NCBI GenBank assembly: GCA_021783435.1
Contig: JAJXUC010000130.1
Coordinates: forward strand, 1-11,092
DNA length: 11,092 bases
Direction of reading: 5' to 3'
DNA from: Pseudomonadota bacterium
GTDB lineage: Bacteria > Pseudomonadota > Gammaproteobacteria > Burkholderiales > Burkholderiaceae
The position numbers and the translations under genes are program-made. The stretch's first letter is position 1. Each line of letters begins with the position of its first letter. Of this stretch, positions 6,663 to 11,092 are shown in pieces. Under the pieces are notes generated by a model, which searched no databases, was not told where the DNA came from, and saw nothing but the letters and a program-made list of their open reading frames with translations.

Positions 6663-7796
6663 ATGACATCTTCCAAGCTCCGCGTCGTCGTTGGCATGTC
6701 CGGCGGGGTTGATTCGTCCGTGTCAGCATGGCTGCTCAAACAGCAGGGCTTTGAGGTCATCGGCTTGTTCATGAAGAACTGGGAAGATGATGACGATGAT
6801 GCTTACTGCTCGTCACGCCAGGACTGGCTTGACGCCGTGAGCGTTGCCGACACGATCGGCGTCGATATCGAAGCGGTCAATTTCGCAGCCGAATACAAAG
6901 ATCGGGTTTTCGCGGAATTCCTGCGCGAATACTCGGCGGGACGCACACCGAACCCTGACGTCCTGTGCAACGCCGAGATCAAGTTCAGGGCTTTTCTCGA
7001 TCATGCGATGCACTTGGGCGCTGACAAAATCGCCACGGGCCACTATGCCCGAGTACGCGAGAGCGCGCAGGGTTTCGAGCTCCTGCGCGGTCTTGATGCG
7101 ACCAAGGATCAAAGTTATTTTCTGCACAGGCTGAACCAGGCGCAGCTCTCCCGGACGCTGTTCCCGGTGGGTGAATTGCCCAAAACCGAGGTTCGGCGCA
7201 TCGCCGCCGCAATCGGCCTGCACAATGCCCGCAAGAAGGATTCCACCGGGATCTGCTTTATTGGCGAGCGGCCGTTCAGGGCCTTTCTCAACCGCTACCT
7301 TCCGACCCGACCCGGACCGATGAAAACCCCGGACGGCAGGATTGTGGGCGAGCATGTCGGATTGGCCTTCTACACGCTGGGGCAGCGCAAGGGCATTGGC
7401 CTGGGAGGCAGCCGGGATGGCAGCGGCGAACCTTGGTTCGTGGCCCGCAAGGACATGCTCAGCAACACCTTGTACGTGGCTCAGGGGCACCATCATCCCT
7501 GGCTGCTCAGCCGCGCCTTGCGCGCCAGCAACACGAGCTGGGTGGCGGGACGCCCACCAGCCAGTGATCAGGTTCTTAGTGCCAAGACACGTTACCGGCA
7601 AGCCGACAACGCCTGCCAAATCCATCGCATGGAACCGGGCGGCTTCACGCTGACCTTCGACACCCCGCAATGGGCCGTCACGCCAGGTCAATCGGCCGTC
7701 ATTTACGCCGGAGAGGTCTGTCTCGGGGGCGGGGTGATCGATGAAGTCATCAATGCACTGGTGGATGCGGCGGCGGCTTCGGTTCCGATCGCCTGA
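6663..7796 (+). CDS. mnmA: tRNA-specific 2-thiouridylase MnmA
   Basis: MnmA makes the 2-thiouridine at wobble position 34 of the Lys, Glu and Gln tRNAs, using ATP and sulfur passed from IscS through relay proteins. It has 377 residues (E. coli 368). The PP-loop [10 protein letters not shown] is at 11-20, and [10 protein letters not shown] at 36-45 is typical of the family. The two catalytic cysteines are present: Cys102 in [14 protein letters not shown] and Cys198 in [17 protein letters not shown] (125-130) and the C-terminal beta-barrel (about 290-360, YRQ...[21 protein letters not shown]) complete the fold. The ATG at 6663 puts the PP-loop at the usual distance. An in-frame start 54 bases upstream lies inside nudJ and is less likely. 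No clear ribosome binding site is seen, so translation may be coupled to nudJ. It converges on the csoR-type gene with 52 bases between. Confidence 0.97.
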   Translation: MTSSKLRVVVGMSGGVDSSVSAWLLKQQGFEVIGLFMKNWEDDDDDAYCSSRQDWLDAVSVADTIGVDIEAVNFAAEYKDRVFAEFLREYSAGRTPNPDVLCNAEIKFRAFLDHAMHLGADKIATGHYARVRESAQGFELLRGLDATKDQSYFLHRLNQAQLSRTLFPVGELPKTEVRRIAAAIGLHNARKKDSTGICFIGERPFRAFLNRYLPTRPGPMKTPDGRIVGEHVGLAFYTLGQRKGIGLGGSRDGSGEPWFVARKDMLSNTLYVAQGHHHPWLLSRALRASNTSWVAGRPPASDQVLSAKTRYRQADNACQIHRMEPGGFTLTFDTPQWAVTPGQSAVIYAGEVCLGGGVIDEVINALVDAAAASVPIA

Positions 7797-7848
7797 GACG
7801 GCTGCGACCCACGCTTGCCAAGCAATCGCGTCCTTTCGCGAAGCCCGG

Positions 7849-8139
7849 TTAAGTCATGCGCGCAAGAAGCGTTTCCATTTCTTCCATCATGGCATCGAGC
7901 CTGATTTTCTCGCCGGGGCCGCCGTCCATCCGCGAATCAAGCTCCTGCTCGATATAGCACACGGTCATGCGCACGAAAGTACTGTCCAGCGCCTTGCGTA
8001 CAGCCGAAAGCTGCTGAGCCACCTTAAGGCAAGTCTCGCCCTCATCGATCATGCGCTGCACTCCGCGCAGCTGGCCTTCGGCACGCTTGAGCCGATTGAG
8101 AATGTCGGTTCGCGACGCCTCGTTGGTGAGAACGGACAT
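7849..8139 (-). CDS. CsoR/RcnR/FrmR-family repressor with altered ligand set
   Basis: This all-helical cytosolic repressor (DUF156 family) has 96 residues from the ATG at 8139. DILNRLKRAEGQLRGVQRMIDEGETCLKVAQQLSAVRKAL gives the typical helix 1-2 core. Members sense Cu(I), Ni, formaldehyde or persulfides with residues at fixed sites. The first Cys (in GETCLK) is kept. The site of CsoR His61 holds Tyr, and that of Cys65 holds Glu, while an extra Cys lies one residue before the Tyr (TVCYIEQEL). It is therefore not a standard copper sensor, nor a CstR with its second Cys. GGAG lies eight bases before this ATG. Another ATG at 8190, with AGGAG, would add 17 residues and is also possible. It lies downstream of the DUF2892 and RND genes on the same strand and may control them. 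Confidence 0.88.
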   Translation of the reverse strand: MSVLTNEASRTDILNRLKRAEGQLRGVQRMIDEGETCLKVAQQLSAVRKALDSTFVRMTVCYIEQELDSRMDGGPGEKIRLDAMMEEMETLLARMT

Positions 8140-8224
8140 GATTGGCTCTCCAAGATCCTGAGTTGTGGTCGAAATGCTGCGCTTGTTCATCGCGGCTCTC
8201 TCCTCATGATACCCAGCTGGATTC

Positions 8225-8248
8225 GCCGGCGCACGAGCGTGCGCCGGC
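8225..8248. promoter_or_regulatory. Perfect GC-rich hairpin upstream of the csoR-type gene
   Basis: GCCGGCGCACG (8225-8235) and CGTGCGCCGGC (8238-8248) are exact reverse complements with AG between them. The stem is about 10 bp with a small loop. No T-run follows on either strand, so it is not a standard intrinsic terminator. It lies about 35 bases upstream of the alternative repressor start at 8190. It could be a terminator of the Rho-aided kind, an mRNA structure, or a protein site. Confidence 0.5.
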
Positions 8249-8286
8249 TCCCGCGCCAACGAAACGCCGCCACCGGAGAGGCGACT

Positions 8287-8382
8287 GACGACCATGTTGG
8301 CCCAAGCGGTCAAAATTCGGGCATGCGCCAAGCCCACGGTCATGGCAGCAATCGTGCCCGGGCCGTGTATGAAAGGGATCAA
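8287..8382 (-). pseudogene. Possible MarC-family remnant
   Basis: The frame reads LIPFIHGPGTIAAMTVGLAHA and continues ILTAWANMVV, which looks like the GPGTI helix region of MarC-family inner-membrane proteins. The frame is closed by a TGA shortly upstream, no other MarC segment was found in the neighbouring frames, and what follows (AREPAHARAPANPAGYHEE) is not membrane-like. If real it is a short leftover of a decayed gene, but chance likeness in GC-rich DNA cannot be excluded. Confidence 0.3.
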
Positions 8383-8692
8383 GCGCTGCCGCTCTTTCGC
8401 CGGCCCCGTCAACGACAAGACCTGGGCCCGCGTCACTCAAACAGCGCGCATGCTGATGGGATCCGAAGCGCCGCCACCGCGTCTGCGAAACGTGGCGCCC
8501 TGCCGCAGCTGCGCAGCCGATCAAACCTTGTGGCGCGCGCACTCCCTCCGCGGGCAGCCAACACAAATCATTCGGCGTCGGGATGGGGGCCATGGTGGGA
8601 ATTGTCTTGTCGGGCGATCGCCCATCAAGTTGGACATCCCGCTCGGTCAACGCTCGGGGCTGCGCAGCTGGGCGCCCATCCGGATCGCACTC

Positions 8693-8917
8693 TCAGGCGC
8701 CGCAACTCAATTTGGACTCGGGAACCCCGAGCTTCTTGAGAATCAGCCCAAGCGGGCAGAAGTTCGTGAAGCCAAATTGCAGCAAATTGGCGCCGACAAA
8801 GGCCGTGAGCAACAAAAACCATTCAGATACGAACAGGGGACTGCCCTGAACGCCGAGCAGCAGGGACAGCAGGATAAAAGTTCCCGCGAAGATTCGGATA
8901 TAGCGTTCAACGGTCAT
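8693..8917 (-). CDS. DUF2892 small inner-membrane protein
   Basis: This 74-residue protein begins MTVERYIRIFAG and has two membrane helices at about residues 8-24 and 32-50, followed by FTNFCPLGLILKKLGV (50-64). The CPLG motif after the second helix is the hallmark of DUF2892, the same membrane unit found at the C-terminal end of the rhodanese YgaP. A further Cys lies near the end (SCGA). The molecular role is unknown, and in some proteins the domain accompanies sulfurtransferases. The ATG at 8917 has GGAG six bases upstream, and a good promoter lies at 8955-8983, so longer in-frame starts at 8929 and 8983 are unlikely. It follows the RND gene by 93 bases. Confidence 0.88.
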   Translation of the reverse strand: MTVERYIRIFAGTFILLSLLLGVQGSPLFVSEWFLLLTAFVGANLLQFGFTNFCPLGLILKKLGVPESKLSCGA

Positions 8918-8954
8918 GCGAGGCTCCATGTGGACGGATTCAAGAATTATCGAC

Positions 8955-8983
8955 AAAATAGTGCAAACCCGCTGGAGTATCAA
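8955..8983 (-). promoter_or_regulatory. Sigma70-type promoter for the DUF2892 gene
   Basis: On the minus strand TTGATA (8978-8983) is followed after exactly 17 bases by TATTTT (8955-8960). Transcription would begin near 8948, about 31 bases before the ATG at 8917. It lies between the RND stop and the DUF2892 start, so the small gene can be made apart from the RND transcript. Confidence 0.6.
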
Positions 8984-9010
8984 GAGCGGCTTGCCGTGGT
9001 GGGTCGTAGC

Positions 9011-11092
9011 TCAGTTCTGTTGTGCAGCCGGAGCCTTCACACGAATCTGCCAGATGTAGTACATCAGCGGGATCACGATCAGCGTGAGCATGGTTGAAAG
9101 CAGTGTGCCGAAGATTAGGGACACGGCAAGTCCACCGAAAACCGGATCGGTGATCATGATGGCCGATCCGAAAATGATGGCAAGGGCCGTGAGAAGAATG
9201 GGACGCAGCCGCACAGCACCCGCCTGTGCCACCGACTCCTGCAAGCTGTAGCCGCGAGAGCGGTAATCCAGGATGAAGTCGATCAGCAGCAGGGAGTTGC
9301 GCACCACGATACCTGCCAGCGCGATCACACCGATCATGGATGTGGCCGTGAATGATTGGTGGGTGATCCAGTGGCCGGGAAACACGCCGATAAGCGTGAG
9401 TGGAATTGCCCCCATGACGATGACCGGCAATAGGAAGGATTTGTAGTACGCCACCAGAAGCAAGTAGATAAAGACCAGCGCCACCATGAAGGCCGAGCCC
9501 AGGTCGCGGAACACGTCCAAAGTCAGGCGCATCTCGCCACCCCAGAGAAGCTGGTAGCCCTTGAGGTCAGAAGCAGGCGTCTCGGAAAAGCCGAGATTGC
9601 CAGTGCTGAATGTGGTGCCGTTGGCTAGCTTTTTCCCATCCAGCATGGAGTTCAGGCTCAGCGTTGCGTAAACAGGGCTGGAATGAATCATTTCGCCGCT
9701 CACATACACCACAGGATGCTGATCACGGCTATAAATGGGCCTTGCCAGAGACGTCTTCTCGACCGTCGCAATGGCCGAAAGCGGAATGACCTTGCCCTGC
9801 GCGTTTTGAATCGGTACGTCCAGCAGTTGCTGAGGGCCTTGGCGCTCGGTGCGCGGGATGCGCACAACGATGTTCACCGGCTCCAGCGCGTTCCGGTCAT
9901 GCACAGCACCAACCTTGAGCCCCGAGACGTAATCGTGAAGGAGCTGGATGATCTGTCCAGGGACGATACCTGACAGTGCCGCCTTCTGCCGATCCACTTT
10001 GATCCGATACTCGGATGTGGTCGCGGTAACGGAATTGTCCTGATTCATCAGGCCGTACACCCGATCGAACGTACCCAGCATGCCCTTCGCCGAACTGCGC
10101 AGCACATCGTAGTCAGGGCCATACAGCTCTGCCATGACCTGCGCGCGCACCGGTGGGCCGGGTGGGGTTTCGAACAACTTGATGATGGCGGCTGGGAAAC
10201 GGGCACGGACGGGGGCGAGCTGCGCGTACAGCTCCTGCACGATGGCGTGGGACGAGATGCTGCGCGCATCCTTGCCCACAAGGTTCACACGAATCTGGGC
10301 GAAGTTGTCGCCTCGCTTGAGCGGGTCGCCGCGCACCAACGCGGCAAAGTCAACTGGAGCCGCCTCGCCGACAAAGGTCTGATAGTCGAGCACGTCGGGA
10401 TTGCCGCCCAGTACGTTGCCCACAGCTCGTGCCACCTCGTCCGTGCCCTCCACGGACGAACCTGCCGGGGTGTCCACTTGCACAAGAAAGGTGTTGGTAT
10501 TGTCGTTTGGCAGCATCTTGAGTTCCACACCCAGGCTGGACAGCGGTCCGTTCATGCCCGCTGAGCGGATGAACTGCCAGGCAGGCATCAGCATGGCGCC
10601 AATGAGGAGAAGCAAGACCGCCAGCAGCATGACGTTGCGCTTGGCGCGGCTTTTCATCAGGGGAGTGAACAGGCGCAAATAGACCGTATGGAGCCGGTCT
10701 GCCTTGTGGGTGCCGTCGTCCTCAAGCGGCTCGGTACGGGCCAGCTCCTCGCGTGCTGCCTTTTTCGATAGCCACACCCTCGCGGCCCAGGGCACGACCG
10801 TATAGGCAAGCAACAATGAGGCAATCATGGCCACCGGCACATTGATCGGGATTGGGCGCATGAACGGCCCCATCATCCCGCTCACAAAGGCCATCGGGAT
10901 AAAGGCCAGGATCACGGCCAGCGTGGCCATGTTGGTAGGGTTGCCGATCTCGTTGGTGGCGTCGATGACCGTGGCAATGAAATTGCGCTTGGCCCCATTG
11001 TGCAAATGGCGGTGAATGTTCTCAATCACCACGATGGCGCCGTCGACGAGCAGGCCGAGCGACAGGATGAGCGCAAACAAGGTGATGCGGTT
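9011..11092 (-). CDS. RND efflux permease, partial (N-terminal part beyond window)
   Basis: This is the C-terminal 693 residues of a roughly 1,000-1,100-residue inner-membrane RND permease, which works as a trimer driven by proton influx with a periplasmic adaptor and a TolC-type outer-membrane channel. The frame is open to the window edge (NRITLFALILSLGLLVDGAIVVIENI), so the gene starts outside. TM4 is visible at once with VDGA. TM5-6 and the loop to TM7 follow (to about 165), then the second periplasmic domain (about 170-520, starting near ELKMLPNDNTNTF), then TM8-12 (about 530-680). Of the paired TM4 acids of AcrB (Asp407/408) only one Asp is kept, and the TM10 Lys940 position is Arg (GIVVRNSLLLIDF). 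It also lacks the DFG acid of heavy-metal RND pumps. The substrate is unknown. Confidence 0.93.
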   Translation of the reverse strand, partial: NRITLFALILSLGLLVDGAIVVIENIHRHLHNGAKRNFIATVIDATNEIGNPTNMATLAVILAFIPMAFVSGMMGPFMRPIPINVPVAMIASLLLAYTVVPWAARVWLSKKAAREELARTEPLEDDGTHKADRLHTVYLRLFTPLMKSRAKRNVMLLAVLLLLIGAMLMPAWQFIRSAGMNGPLSSLGVELKMLPNDNTNTFLVQVDTPAGSSVEGTDEVARAVGNVLGGNPDVLDYQTFVGEAAPVDFAALVRGDPLKRGDNFAQIRVNLVGKDARSISSHAIVQELYAQLAPVRARFPAAIIKLFETPPGPPVRAQVMAELYGPDYDVLRSSAKGMLGTFDRVYGLMNQDNSVTATTSEYRIKVDRQKAALSGIVPGQIIQLLHDYVSGLKVGAVHDRNALEPVNIVVRIPRTERQGPQQLLDVPIQNAQGKVIPLSAIATVEKTSLARPIYSRDQHPVVYVSGEMIHSSPVYATLSLNSMLDGKKLANGTTFSTGNLGFSETPASDLKGYQLLWGGEMRLTLDVFRDLGSAFMVALVFIYLLLVAYYKSFLLPVIVMGAIPLTLIGVFPGHWITHQSFTATSMIGVIALAGIVVRNSLLLIDFILDYRSRGYSLQESVAQAGAVRLRPILLTALAIIFGSAIMITDPVFGGLAVSLIFGTLLSTMLTLIVIPLMYYIWQIRVKAPAAQQN

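Larger units (their letters stand above)
8140..8692. other. Gene-poor stretch upstream of the csoR-type gene
   Basis: About 550 bp hold no intact recognisable gene. Long frames on both strands here lack known motifs, have Arg/Pro/Ala-rich composition, and overlap each other. The parts that can be described are a strong hairpin at 8225-8248, a short MarC-like peptide frame at 8287-8382 on the minus strand, and the palindrome CCAGCTGG near 8213-8220 that might be part of an operator for the downstream repressor gene. Confidence 0.5.

Noticed and set aside
8204..8650. Minus-strand open frame of 148 codons in the gene-poor gap
   Set aside because: No recognisable motif, low-complexity GC-driven composition, and overlap with the hairpin and with another frame having a better family likeness.
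7741..8739. Long plus-strand open frame of 332 codons, and another at 8294-9097
   Set aside because: Both run antisense to well supported genes (csoR-type, DUF2892) or overlap the mnmA end, and neither shows a known motif.

Overview
The window looks like chromosomal DNA from a GC-rich betaproteobacterium, probably Burkholderiales and possibly Thiomonas-like. The basis is the split three-gene proton-translocating transhydrogenase, the short H-NS protein of the Burkholderiales type, a nudJ-mnmA pair and the overall codon use. The genus is an inference from memory and no search was run.

Layout. 6-617 (+): a TPMT-type SAM-dependent methyltransferase. 625-1015: the first copy of a diverged direct repeat of about 395 bp. 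1026-1772 (-): a Crp/Fnr-superfamily regulator whose upstream region carries a long inverted repeat. 2124-2519: the second copy of the direct repeat, so the regulator sits between the two copies. 2617-2919 (-): an H-NS-type nucleoid protein. 2995-3021: a strong terminator. 3036-5982 (-): the operon pntAA-pntAB-pntB for NAD(P) transhydrogenase. 6152-7796 (+): nudJ-mnmA, divergent from pnt. 7849-8139 (-): a CsoR/RcnR/FrmR-family repressor with unusual ligand positions. 8140-8692: a stretch without an intact gene, holding a strong hairpin and a possible MarC-like remnant. 8693-8917 (-): a small DUF2892 membrane protein with its own good promoter. 9011-11092 (-): the C-terminal two thirds of an RND efflux permease that runs off the window.

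How the genes may work together. The pnt genes form one complex that couples proton flow to NADPH supply. nudJ and mnmA form a compact housekeeping unit for nucleotide clean-up and tRNA wobble-uridine thiolation. The RND permease, the DUF2892 protein and the CsoR-family repressor lie on one strand in series and could be an efflux module with its own sensor. The substrate cannot be read from the sequence. The repressor's changed ligand set argues against a standard copper sensor.

The most unusual parts are the direct repeat pair around the regulator, the inverted repeat at that regulator's promoter, the non-canonical CsoR-family sensor, and the gene-poor stretch 8140-8692. No CRISPR array, rRNA, tRNA or intact insertion sequence is seen. 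I found no convincing entirely new multi-gene system.
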